A DNA stretch of 44,747 bases. Source: Oribacterium sp. P6A1 (GTDB taxonomy: Bacteria; Bacillota; Clostridia; Lachnospirales; Lachnospiraceae). Of the stretch, positions 35,479-42,861 are shown one piece after another. The translations under genes were made by a program, and so were the position numbers. Below the pieces are notes generated by a model. That model was not told the origin of the DNA and ran no database searches. It saw only the letters and a program-made list of their open reading frames with translations. The DNA is taken from NCBI RefSeq assembly GCF_000702885.1, contig NZ_JNKO01000022.1, positions 1 through 44,747 on the forward strand, given 5' to 3'. Numbering within the stretch: position 1 is the stretch's first letter; the number at the start of each line of letters is the position of its first letter.

Positions 35479-36414
35479 GTGGAAGAGAAGCCAATAATGA
35501 AATATTTCACAGGTAAAGAAGCTGATCTGTTTACATTTTACAAAATTCCAAAAGAGCTTTTTACAAACAATTATTTCAAGGTAATATCTACAGATGCCAA
35601 AGTCTTATATGGACTCATGCTTGATAGAATCTCATTATCTGTTAAAAACGGCTGGCTGGACGATCAAAACAGAGTTTTTATCTTCTTTTCAGTAGATGAT
35701 ACTATGGAGCTTCTGAACTGTAAAAAGAATAAGGCAATCCAGACGATTGCAGAGCTTGATATAGAAACCGGTATCGGACTGATTGAAAAAAAGCGCCAGG
35801 GGCAGGGAAAACCTACACGAATATATGTAAAAAACTTTTACATGCCGGATGAAGATACAATTGAGACTGTCTCTGAAGTTGGAAAAACAAACTTCAAGAG
35901 GTTGGAAATTCAAACTTCTAAAGGTTTAAAAAATCAACCTCTAGAGGTTGAAAAAACAAACCCTAATAATACTGAGTTTAATAATACTGAGTATAATAAA
36001 TCATCTTATCTTATCACTTCCAACGAAAAAGAAACGGAACGATCAGATGCTATGTCAAAAATGCAGGATTATGCAAAGTTGATTAAAGACAATATCGAGT
36101 ATGACACACTTATGGAGCAACATCCTTTTGAGAAAGACATAATTGATGAACTGTATAGCCTGATTATCGAAACCATGATGACCAAAAACTCAGAAATAGT
36201 GATAGCACAGTCCAAATATCCCTTGGAAATGGTACAATCTCGTTTTCTAAAGCTTGGTTATGATCATATCGAATATGTCCTAACCTGTTTGAAGGATAAT
36301 ACCACTAAGGTAAGAAATATAAAAAAATATATGCTGGCAGTTCTTTTCAATTCGACGACCACAGTCAACTGCTATTATCAACAAGCTGTGAACTTTGATA
36401 TGAGTAATGCATAA
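35479..36414 (+). CDS. repA: RepA-N-type replication initiator
   Basis: This 311-residue protein has the winged-helix RepA-N domain at about 5-115 (FYKIPKELFTNNYFKVISTDAKVLYGLMLDR; NGWLDDQNRVFIFFSVDDTMELLNCKKNKAIQTIAEL). A variable linker follows, then a C-terminal domain (about 190-305: LIKDNIEYDTLMEQHP...LYSLIIETMM), as in initiators of clostridial ICEs and plasmids. It starts at GTG 35479, with AAAGGAG eight bases upstream. The stop overlaps the first of several iteron-like AAGCAC repeats. It suggests autonomous replication of the excised form. Confidence 0.87.
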   Translation: MEEKPIMKYFTGKEADLFTFYKIPKELFTNNYFKVISTDAKVLYGLMLDRISLSVKNGWLDDQNRVFIFFSVDDTMELLNCKKNKAIQTIAELDIETGIGLIEKKRQGQGKPTRIYVKNFYMPDEDTIETVSEVGKTNFKRLEIQTSKGLKNQPLEVEKTNPNNTEFNNTEYNKSSYLITSNEKETERSDAMSKMQDYAKLIKDNIEYDTLMEQHPFEKDIIDELYSLIIETMMTKNSEIVIAQSKYPLEMVQSRFLKLGYDHIEYVLTCLKDNTTKVRNIKKYMLAVLFNSTTTVNCYYQQAVNFDMSNA

Positions 36415-36489
36415 GCACAAAAAGCACTAAAAGCACTTGTAAAACAATCAAAAACAGATATAATAAAAACAGATAAGCACAAAAAGCAC
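36413..36489. repeat. AAGCAC iteron-like repeats after repA
   Basis: AAGCAC occurs at 36413, 36422 and 36431 (9-bp steps) and again at 36475 and 36484 (9-bp step). The 13-mer GCACAAAAAGCAC is present twice exactly. An AT-rich stretch lies between the two groups. Phased repeats beside an initiator gene in AT-rich DNA are the layout of a replication origin. Confidence 0.6.
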
Positions 36490-36514
36490 ATTTTTGTACA
36501 AAGGAGATAATAGT

Positions 36515-37051
36515 ATGCAGAAGGGATTACGAGAATCAGATGACCTTGTATCAGGAGCAAGAGAGATTATGATATTAAATCCATTTCTCAGGAAAGAAAC
36601 CGAAGCATATAGTTATGCTCTTGAGTCTGTAGCAGAACAGATCACAGACAACGGTAATTTTAATTGGGAAGAGGCTATCAAGTTTAATCTCCCTTGTAAA
36701 AGTGGAGAAGATCATCCAGCAACAAGAACTATAACAATCGCAGACGATAAATGGACAACTATTGAGGTCAGCTATCAAAAATATGCAGGTACATCCAAGA
36801 TTACATTCTCAAGGGTTTTGTACATCTGCCTTGCATGGACTATCCATCAGCTTCAGCTTAAGAGAATTGAAAACGGCTACCATATGATTGCAAATTCTCA
36901 TAATAACCCAAGTGTGGCATCAGATTACATAATTTCTGTAACTGAAAAAAAGACTTCTTCTATTGAAAAATTTGAGGCTCTGGACATAGACAGCAAATTG
37001 ACTGAAATATACAGACTGCTTCTTGAAGTTAAAAGCGGGAGGGATTCATGA
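36515..37051 (+). CDS. Unknown ICE protein (178 aa)
   Basis: This soluble protein has no recognised domain. Visible features are an N-terminal acidic stretch, a central beta-rich portion (TITIADDKWTTIEVSYQKYAGTSKITFS) and a helical end (DIDSKLTEIYRLLLEVKSG). ATG 36515 is set by AGGAG (36502-36506). It is coupled to the following membrane-protein gene by a four-base overlap and shares its terminator. Its place after repA and the iterons suggests a role in element maintenance, but nothing in the sequence shows it. Confidence 0.7.
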   Translation: MQKGLRESDDLVSGAREIMILNPFLRKETEAYSYALESVAEQITDNGNFNWEEAIKFNLPCKSGEDHPATRTITIADDKWTTIEVSYQKYAGTSKITFSRVLYICLAWTIHQLQLKRIENGYHMIANSHNNPSVASDYIISVTEKKTSSIEKFEALDIDSKLTEIYRLLLEVKSGRDS

Positions 37052-37362
37052 TGATGGAAATCATTTTAAAAATATTATATTTCACGATAAAACTATTTAT
37101 CTTATTCCCAATCGCAATTGTTTTGACCATCATTAATTATATGTTCTGCTTCGCAGGCAATATAATATGTTTTCTCTCAAAAATCATAGGTGGCTTTTTT
37201 GTTTTAGGTGGGGTAGTAACACTAATCTGTGAACCTAATATTTCCCATGTAGCGTGGACGTTTATTCTTATGGGTATACTATTGGGGAGCTTAACGGAAT
37301 TCTTGTGTGATTTTGGCACAGAAATTCTCAATGGAGTCACCCACGCACTTATGGATATATGA
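37048..37362 (+). CDS. Small membrane protein, CD1845-like
   Basis: This 104-residue protein is mostly hydrophobic, with two to three membrane segments (about 8-30, 33-55, 65-85) and a short amphipathic C-terminus (TEILNGVTHAL). Length, hydropathy and ICE context match the small CD1845-type membrane proteins of Tn1549-like elements; the match is by pattern only. It begins with two adjacent ATGs overlapping the upstream stop (GGGAGG ribosome site). Function is unknown. Confidence 0.62.
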   Translation: MMMEIILKILYFTIKLFILFPIAIVLTIINYMFCFAGNIICFLSKIIGGFFVLGGVVTLICEPNISHVAWTFILMGILLGSLTEFLCDFGTEILNGVTHALMDI

Positions 37363-37475
37363 TAGAAAAAACTGATAGTTGTCATTTCTTCCCCTATTTT
37401 TCTCTGTTTTTTCTTCGATTTTTCCTATTTGGGTGGCTTTTGTTAAGAATATGAGCATGATATTATTATGATGGA

Positions 37476-37515
37476 CAAAGAAGAGCGGATACAACCTCCA
37501 TTCTTCTTTGTTTTT
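37476..37515 (+). terminator. Terminator closing the ICE maintenance block
   Basis: CAAAGAAGA (37476-37484) pairs with TCTTCTTTG (37502-37510), followed by T5 and more T-rich sequence. It lies 110 bases after the membrane-protein gene. Confidence 0.55.
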
Positions 37516-37552
37516 CTTTTGCAAAAGAATTAAAAAATGAAACTTATATGTA

Positions 37553-37595
37553 GCGTCAGTCAGCAATCAAATGATTGCGGGCTGGCGCTTTTCTT
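37553..37595 (+). terminator. Second terminator/hairpin before the DUF5688 gene
   Basis: GCGTCAGTC (37553-37561) pairs with GGCTGGCGC (37580-37588), and GCAATCA pairs with TGATTGC inside it, followed by TTTTCTTTT. The 5' side begins with ATGTAGCGTCAG, shared with two other hairpins in this window. Confidence 0.75.
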
Positions 37596-37659
37596 TTACC
37601 CAAATTTCCTATAGGAAAAAATCAATCTACTAAGCGTAAAGAAGAAAGGAATCATAATA

Positions 37660-38724
37660 ATGGACTTTAATGAATTTAAAGAAACCTTCAAAGAGGATCT
37701 AAAGAACAAACTGAGCGAGCTGGGAATCAACGCAGCACTTTCCGAACATCATATCGATAAACTAAATCAGTCTTATGAAGCTATCTCCGCAACTCCGGAA
37801 GGAAGCCATATTGGGGTAAATGTCAACCTGGACTCTATTTTTCAGTCATATATCAATGGATCAGATTACAGTACCGTTGTTAATAATGCATCAAAAGCTA
37901 TTGAAGCAGGCTTAAACAATATTCCCGTAATAGATATGGATAATCTTACAAATTACGATGTGATGAAAGACAAACTGACGATGGAAGTCATTTCAGCGGA
38001 ACGTAATGCGGATATGTTAAAAAATGTTCCTCATGAAAATATGGAAGACATGGCAGTAGTCTATAAGTTCATTCTTGAATCGAACGGTGAAGAAAGAAGT
38101 TCAATCCTGGTCACAAATAATCTTATGAATCAGTTTGGAATCACTCATGAAAAGCTTCATGAAGATGCGATGACCAATGCGCCGGAAATCAGACCTTCCG
38201 AAATCAGAGGAATGTCAGAAGTAATGTCTTCTATGATGGGGCAAGGTATGTTTCCGGAAATTCCTCCTGAAGAGGAGCAAATGTTCGTAGCCGGAGTATC
38301 CGACAACATCCACGGTGCTGGTGTTATAGCCTATCCAAATTTCTTTGAGCAGGCAGCTGAAAAACTCGGTGGAGATTACTATATTCTCCCAAGCAGCATT
38401 CATGAAATCCTCCTTGTAAAAGATAACGGTCAAATGAATGCAGCTGATCTGGAGACAATGGTAAGAGAAGTAAATGCTACACAGGTTGCCCCTGAAGAAC
38501 AGCTCACTAACCATGTATACCATTATGATTCAAAAGAACATATCTTTGAAATGGCTGACAAATTTGAGGAACGTCAGGCAGAACAAATAGCCGAAAAAAA
38601 TGAAGCTGCCAGAGGTTCTGTACTTGAAGATCTAAAAGAAAAAAAAGAGGGAATTGCCAAGGATTCATCTGGAGAGCATGTGAAAGCTTCGATAAAGAAG
38701 GATAGAGGAGGTGAGGCACTATGA
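37660..38724 (+). CDS. DUF5688-family protein
   Basis: This 354-residue acidic soluble protein has the DUF5688 pattern: an N-terminal helical DFNEFKETFKEDLKNKLSELG, LTMEVISAERNADMLKNVPHENMEDMAVVYKFIL, ILVTNNLMNQFGIT, and a central AGVIAYPNFFEQAAEKLGGDYYILPSSIHEILLV. A charged C-terminal tail (RQAEQIAEKNEAARGS...) follows. The family is frequent on clostridial mobile elements and has no known function. The ATG follows AAAGGA, and the stop overlaps the next start. Confidence 0.82.
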   Translation: MDFNEFKETFKEDLKNKLSELGINAALSEHHIDKLNQSYEAISATPEGSHIGVNVNLDSIFQSYINGSDYSTVVNNASKAIEAGLNNIPVIDMDNLTNYDVMKDKLTMEVISAERNADMLKNVPHENMEDMAVVYKFILESNGEERSSILVTNNLMNQFGITHEKLHEDAMTNAPEIRPSEIRGMSEVMSSMMGQGMFPEIPPEEEQMFVAGVSDNIHGAGVIAYPNFFEQAAEKLGGDYYILPSSIHEILLVKDNGQMNAADLETMVREVNATQVAPEEQLTNHVYHYDSKEHIFEMADKFEERQAEQIAEKNEAARGSVLEDLKEKKEGIAKDSSGEHVKASIKKDRGGEAL

Positions 38725-38921
38725 GAAACAGATCAATCCTCTTAATCCATCAAGTGTCTTCAGGAACAAAAAGAGGTGGACATTCACCATACATGAGAGA
38801 GGGCTCTGCGCCCTCTCCTTGTAATTGTAAGACACCTTGTTGTTATGGCAAAGGACGGAATTTTTGCTGGCCATGTATCAAAAAAATGATAAATAATCAT
38901 GATACCGGCATGGAGGAATAA
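38721..38921 (+). CDS. Cysteine-rich miniprotein (66 aa)
   Basis: The C-terminal half contains CNCKTPCCYGKGRNFCWPCI, six cysteines in 20 residues, suggesting metal binding or a small zinc fold. The N-terminal half (ILLIHQVSSGTKRGGHSPYMREG) is basic and not a clear signal peptide. It is coupled to the DUF5688 gene by ATGA, with AGGAGGTGAG upstream, and is followed four bases later by the next ATG, so it is probably expressed. I do not recognise the family. Confidence 0.62.
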   Translation: MRNRSILLIHQVSSGTKRGGHSPYMREGSAPSPCNCKTPCCYGKGRNFCWPCIKKMINNHDTGMEE

Positions 38922-38925
38922 ATCT

Positions 38926-39375
38926 ATGGAATTCGACTATTTTTATAGAGGTGACTTACAAAAACTCAAAGAAATTAAGATCAATCTTAACCCTCTTACA
39001 GATGGTTTTGTTGAAAATAAATTTGAAGAAGCCTCAATTCAAACAGATTTACATGCATTAATCATTGCTACAAACGGAGAAATGCGACTAACGGATTATA
39101 ACGAAGTAAAAATAATACTTGATGGATTAAAAACCTGTGGTGCGTATCTTATACTTGGAAATTCAGATTTTATCGTTTTATTCAACGATGATAAAACGTT
39201 TGATCTTGAAGATGGGAAATACTTTGTCGGAAGTATGGTGGTAATGAAACTCAACGGTCAGCAATTACTAATGCTTTCTGCAGAGGAAATCCTGACAGTT
39301 CAACGCTTACTTGAAGGTCGCATGGCTACATTAGTTTCCGGTGAACAGAGGTTTTCAGCATTGGTTTTGAACTAA
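38926..39375 (+). CDS. Unknown ICE protein (149 aa)
   Basis: This acidic protein of alternating strands and helices (MEFDYFYRGDLQKLKEIKINL; ALIIATNGEMRLTDYNEVKIILDGL; GSMVVMKLNGQQLLMLSAEE) is possibly in the DUF3846-like group of small mobile-element proteins, by pattern only. The start at 38926 is fixed by GGAGG (38912-38916); an upstream in-frame ATG at 38899 lies before it. It is the last gene before the conjugation block. Confidence 0.62.
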   Translation: MEFDYFYRGDLQKLKEIKINLNPLTDGFVENKFEEASIQTDLHALIIATNGEMRLTDYNEVKIILDGLKTCGAYLILGNSDFIVLFNDDKTFDLEDGKYFVGSMVVMKLNGQQLLMLSAEEILTVQRLLEGRMATLVSGEQRFSALVLN

Positions 39376-39419
39376 CAGCAAAATGAAATTGCTATTGTTA
39401 GGGAAGGAGGCGGCTATGA

Positions 39420-39944
39420 ATGATCAATGAAGAACTGTCGAAGGAAGCAATGGGGTATGCAAAAAATAGAATTGCAAAAAAAGCAATAAGATTTGCATGG
39501 AGCGGCGCAACAAAGCCTACAGTAAAATTGTTCATAAAAACACTTAGGATAGTTGGAGGTTTCCCGGTTAAGGCTATAAGGCACAAGATCCATCCTGAAC
39601 ATGGTGAAATGTCTGTAAAACAGCTTATAAGAAAGGATCAGGGAGCTCAGTCAGTTGATATTGATGAGTTAGGACTTGGTGATTTCAAAAAGATAGCAAA
39701 TAAATATGGACTTGATTTTGCCATAGTTAAGAGTACAGAGCTGGATCCACCCAAGTACACGGTATTTTTTAAAGCCAGAGATGCGGATGCTATAACCGCG
39801 GTGGTAAATGAATATACTGCAAGGAAACTCAGAATCCAGAAGGAAGGCAGATCCAGCATTCTTGCTAAGCTAAGAAAGTTCAAGGAAATTGTTGCGTCGC
39901 TTCCAAAGAAGGTCGCAGAAAAAAGAAAGGACCGGGAACTATGA
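39420..39944 (+). CDS. PcfB-family (DUF3801) conjugation protein
   Basis: This 174-residue basic protein matches the PcfB/DUF3801 family, encoded directly before the coupling protein in pCF10-like and ICE transfer operons. The core is HGEMSVKQLIRKDQGAQSVDI..LGDFKKIANKYGLDFAIVK, then YTVFFKARDADAITAVVNEYT and a Lys/Arg-rich tail. It is thought to bind DNA or the relaxosome and to contact the coupling protein. GGAGG (39406-39410) serves it, but a second ATG at 39416 opens a four-codon out-of-frame peptide overlapping its start. The stop overlaps the coupling-protein start by four bases. Confidence 0.85.
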   Translation: MINEELSKEAMGYAKNRIAKKAIRFAWSGATKPTVKLFIKTLRIVGGFPVKAIRHKIHPEHGEMSVKQLIRKDQGAQSVDIDELGLGDFKKIANKYGLDFAIVKSTELDPPKYTVFFKARDADAITAVVNEYTARKLRIQKEGRSSILAKLRKFKEIVASLPKKVAEKRKDREL

Positions 39945-41710
39945 ACAGTAAGCTAAAGAAGAAACTGATCCTTAATGTTCCTTATGCGGCTCTGGGACTA
40001 TTGGCAACTAACATCGGAGAAGCATGGAGACTGGCATCAGGAGCCAATGCTTCTGAGAAGTTACAGAGTCTGGTAATGGATGGCTGTTTCGGTGCGGCAT
40101 TTGCAAATCCTCTTCCCAGCATCCATCCTGCGGACCTGTGCGTTGGAGCAGCAGTTGCAGGAGCATTAAGACTCGCAGTGTATATGAAGGGCAAGAACGC
40201 GAAGAAGTATCGTCATAACGAAGAATATGGTTCAGCCAGGTGGGGAACACATGCGGACATCGAGCCGTTTCTAGACCCTGAGTTTAAGAACAATGTGATC
40301 CTTTCACAGTCAGAGCGAATCACCATGAGCAGCAGACCAAAGAATCCGAAATATGCCAGAAATAAGAACCTGCTAATTGTTGGAGGCAGTGGTTCCGGAA
40401 AAACAAGATTTGTTTTGAAGCCAAACCTCCTCCAGATGCATTCGAGCTATGTTGTTACTGATCCTAAAGGAACTGTAGTGAACGAATGTGGTCTAGCATT
40501 ACTGAAGAATGGCTATGAGATAAAGATCTTCAATACCATAAACTTCAAAAGATCCATGCATTACAATCCTTTCGCCTATATTCATGATGAAAAGGATATC
40601 CTGAAGATGGTGACAACCCTGATCGCTAATACCAAAGGTGAGGGCAAGAGCGGAGATGAATTTTGGGAGAAGGCCGAAAAGCTGCTTTATTCAGCTCTTA
40701 TAGGGTATATCCACTATGAAGCACCGGAGGAAGAACAGAACTTTTCAACTCTCCTTGAGATGATCAACGCTATGGAAGTCAGGGAAGACGATGAGGAATT
40801 CAAAAATCCGGTAGATCTGATGTTTGATGAGCTGGCTGAAAGGGATCCAGATCACTTTGCTGTAAGGCAATATTCCAAGTACAAATTAGCTGCCGGCAAG
40901 ACAGCAAAATCCATACTTGTGAGCTGTGGTGCCAGACTTGCTCCGTTTGATATAAGAGAGCTGCGTGAGATCACAGCATATGATGAACTGGAGCTTGATA
41001 CCCTTGGAGACAGGAAGACATCTCTGTTCCTGATCATGTCGGATACGGATGCAACATTTAATTTTTTGATCAGCATGATCTACACTCAGCTCTTTAATCT
41101 CTTATGTGAGAAGGCTGACGATGTATACGGTGGAAGACTTCCGGTACATGTACGATGTCTCATAGATGAGGCAGCGAACATCGGACAGATACCAAACCTA
41201 GAGAAACTTATGGCAACTATCCGAAGCCGTGAGATCTCGGCGGCACTTGTATTACAGGCAAAGTCACAGCTAAAAGCAATCTATAAGGATAATGCCGACA
41301 CCATTATCGGCAACTGTGATTCTCAGATCTTCCTGGGAGGTTCTGAGAAATCAACATTAAAGGAGCTCAATGAAATCCTTGGCAAAGAGACCATAGATAT
41401 GTACAACACCGGTGAGACCCGGGGACAGTCCCAAAGTTACAACATGAATTATCAGAAGCTGGGACATGACCTAATGAGCATGGATCAGCTGGCAGTTATG
41501 GACGGTTCGAAGTGTATAGTGCAGGTAAGAGGTGTGAGACCATTCTTCTCTGACAAATATGACCTGACACAGCATCCGAACTACAGACTGACAGCTGATT
41601 TTGACAGGAAGAACTGGTTCGACATAGAGAAGTTCCTTAGTCATAAGCTGGTGCTGCATGCGGATGATAAATATCAGGTCATTGAAGCGGATACAGAATC
41701 AAACGAGTAA
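39941..41710 (+). CDS. VirD4/TraG-type IV coupling protein (PcfC-like)
   Basis: This 589-residue membrane ATPase links the relaxosome to the secretion channel. Two N-terminal membrane segments (about 10-27 and 65-85) precede the ATPase domain. Walker A is GGSGSGKT (148-155, Lys154). The conserved YVVTDPKGTVVNECG segment and Walker B CLIDEAANIG (about 405-414) are present, as is the typical NCDSQIFLGG. The length and order are those of Tn1549-type coupling proteins. It follows PcfB with translational coupling. Confidence 0.95.
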   Translation: MNSKLKKKLILNVPYAALGLLATNIGEAWRLASGANASEKLQSLVMDGCFGAAFANPLPSIHPADLCVGAAVAGALRLAVYMKGKNAKKYRHNEEYGSARWGTHADIEPFLDPEFKNNVILSQSERITMSSRPKNPKYARNKNLLIVGGSGSGKTRFVLKPNLLQMHSSYVVTDPKGTVVNECGLALLKNGYEIKIFNTINFKRSMHYNPFAYIHDEKDILKMVTTLIANTKGEGKSGDEFWEKAEKLLYSALIGYIHYEAPEEEQNFSTLLEMINAMEVREDDEEFKNPVDLMFDELAERDPDHFAVRQYSKYKLAAGKTAKSILVSCGARLAPFDIRELREITAYDELELDTLGDRKTSLFLIMSDTDATFNFLISMIYTQLFNLLCEKADDVYGGRLPVHVRCLIDEAANIGQIPNLEKLMATIRSREISAALVLQAKSQLKAIYKDNADTIIGNCDSQIFLGGSEKSTLKELNEILGKETIDMYNTGETRGQSQSYNMNYQKLGHDLMSMDQLAVMDGSKCIVQVRGVRPFFSDKYDLTQHPNYRLTADFDRKNWFDIEKFLSHKLVLHADDKYQVIEADTESNE

Positions 41711-41772
41711 GAACGGGATGTGCGTAAATCGTACATCTTTTTTTAATGCAAAAAAGGAAAGGAGAAACAAAT

Positions 41773-42309
41773 ATGGCAGAAGCAAAGCCTATCATGCCAG
41801 GTGATCTACCGGAGTGGATCCAGGAAGCTGAAAGAGCGGTTGCCAATGGAGAGATCCCCGAACCTAAAGAAGTGAAGGAGGTTACCATCAAGTTCGGAAA
41901 AGGGCTCGTAGGCAGGCCGTTTACATCAAAAAGCGGAAATGAATTTGTAGAGGTCAAGATACCGAATCAGGATCCTGAGGACAAGACACCATGGGCATCT
42001 TTCGTGATTTCACCAAAGATGATCCATGACAATAAGTTTGGAAATGGTGTATGGATGAAGCTTCCTGAAGATGGGAAGACCAGGATCAGCAAGCCGTTTG
42101 TAGTGGGAACCAAGGAGAATGGTAAGAAGGAGTGGGACAAAGACGTGAAAGATGTCCCGAATACAGAACTGAAAGAAATGATGGAAGTCTACAAGACAAG
42201 AAACAAGGAATCACTCCTTGAAAACCTTGAAGACAAGAAAAAGGAGTCAGCCAGGCAGCCGGTAAAGAAAGCAGCTGGAAAGACTAAATCAAGTGAAATG
42301 GCTGTCTGA
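41773..42309 (+). CDS. Conserved conjugation-region protein (178 aa)
   Basis: This soluble protein has a Pro/Glu-rich start (MPGDLPEWIQEAERAVANGEIPEPKE). Its beta-rich core (VTIKFGKGLVGRPFTSKSGNEFVEVKIPN...WASFVISPKMIHDNKFGNGVWMKLPEDG) could be an OB-type fold, and the tail is Lys-rich. Similar proteins occur between the coupling protein and Maff2 in related ICEs; the function is unknown, and ssDNA binding is only a guess from the fold pattern. The start at 41773 follows AAAGGAG. Confidence 0.68.
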   Translation: MAEAKPIMPGDLPEWIQEAERAVANGEIPEPKEVKEVTIKFGKGLVGRPFTSKSGNEFVEVKIPNQDPEDKTPWASFVISPKMIHDNKFGNGVWMKLPEDGKTRISKPFVVGTKENGKKEWDKDVKDVPNTELKEMMEVYKTRNKESLLENLEDKKKESARQPVKKAAGKTKSSEMAV

Positions 42310-42375
42310 AAGCAGATGTGGAAGAGAAATGATTGGAATACCCTGATGTAAATGCAGAATGAAAAGGAGTGAAAT

Positions 42376-42438
42376 ATGAAACACTGGGCCAGAGCACCAA
42401 CAGAAAGCTTTTTGTCAGTACATATCAATGCTCTATAA
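42376..42438 (+). CDS. Possible 20-residue peptide ORF
   Basis: MKHWARAPTESFLSVHINAL is preceded by AAAAGGAGTGAAAT, a good ribosome site at normal spacing. It lies in the 237-bp gap before Maff2, upstream of a hairpin with a T tract. It could be a leader peptide, a decayed gene end or chance. Confidence 0.3.
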   Translation: MKHWARAPTESFLSVHINAL

Positions 42439-42495
42439 GATGGCGATTAGCATGTCATCGGAATATATTTTGAAACTATATAAATCATATTGGGT

Positions 42496-42520
42496 CGGGC
42501 AGCAGAGGCTGTCCGTTTTT
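42496..42520 (+). terminator. Hairpin with T tract before Maff2
   Basis: CGGGCAGC (42496-42503) pairs with GCTGTCCG (42508-42515, one wobble) around AGAG, followed by T5. As it lies within the transfer operon, 15 bases before the Maff2 ribosome site, it may be an attenuator. Confidence 0.7.
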
Positions 42521-42546
42521 AATTACACTTTTTTGGAGGAATATTT

Positions 42547-42762
42547 ATGGCATTTTTTAACAGCGCAGTTCAGGTACTTCAGACACTCGTAGTCGCACTT
42601 GGAGCAGGTCTTGGAATCTGGGGAGTAGTAAACCTCATGGAAGGTTACGGGAATGACAACCCCGGCGCTAAGTCCCAGGGCATGAAGCAGCTCATGGCAG
42701 GAGGCGGAGTTGCCCTCATCGGAACAACTCTTGTTCCTCTTCTTTCCGGTCTCTTCGGCTGA
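42547..42762 (+). CDS. Maff2-family small membrane protein
   Basis: This 71-residue protein has two hydrophobic segments (VLQTLVVALGAGLGIWGVVNLM and LMAGGGVALIGTTLVPLLSGLFG) separated by a short polar GNDNPGAKSQGMKQ loop. This is the conserved Maff2 pattern found before VirB6/PrgI/VirB4 in clostridial ICEs. The topology resembles a VirB2-like pilin subunit, an inference. GGAGG precedes the ATG. Hairpins on both sides may isolate its mRNA. Confidence 0.88.
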   Translation: MAFFNSAVQVLQTLVVALGAGLGIWGVVNLMEGYGNDNPGAKSQGMKQLMAGGGVALIGTTLVPLLSGLFG

Positions 42763-42802
42763 TACGGAAAAACTACAACTGAATATTGAAAGATGAAGAT
42801 AA

Positions 42803-42833
42803 GGCCGGTGGTCAGGATCTAAGACCACCGGCC
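42803..42833 (+). promoter_or_regulatory. Strong GC hairpin between Maff2 and virB6-like gene
   Basis: GGCCGGTGGTC (42803-42813) pairs perfectly with GACCACCGGCC (42823-42833), with a nine-base loop and no T tract. It may protect the upstream Maff2 mRNA end or lower downstream expression. Confidence 0.6.
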
Positions 42834-42861
42834 CTTCAACAAATCAGAGAGGAGGTCCTGT

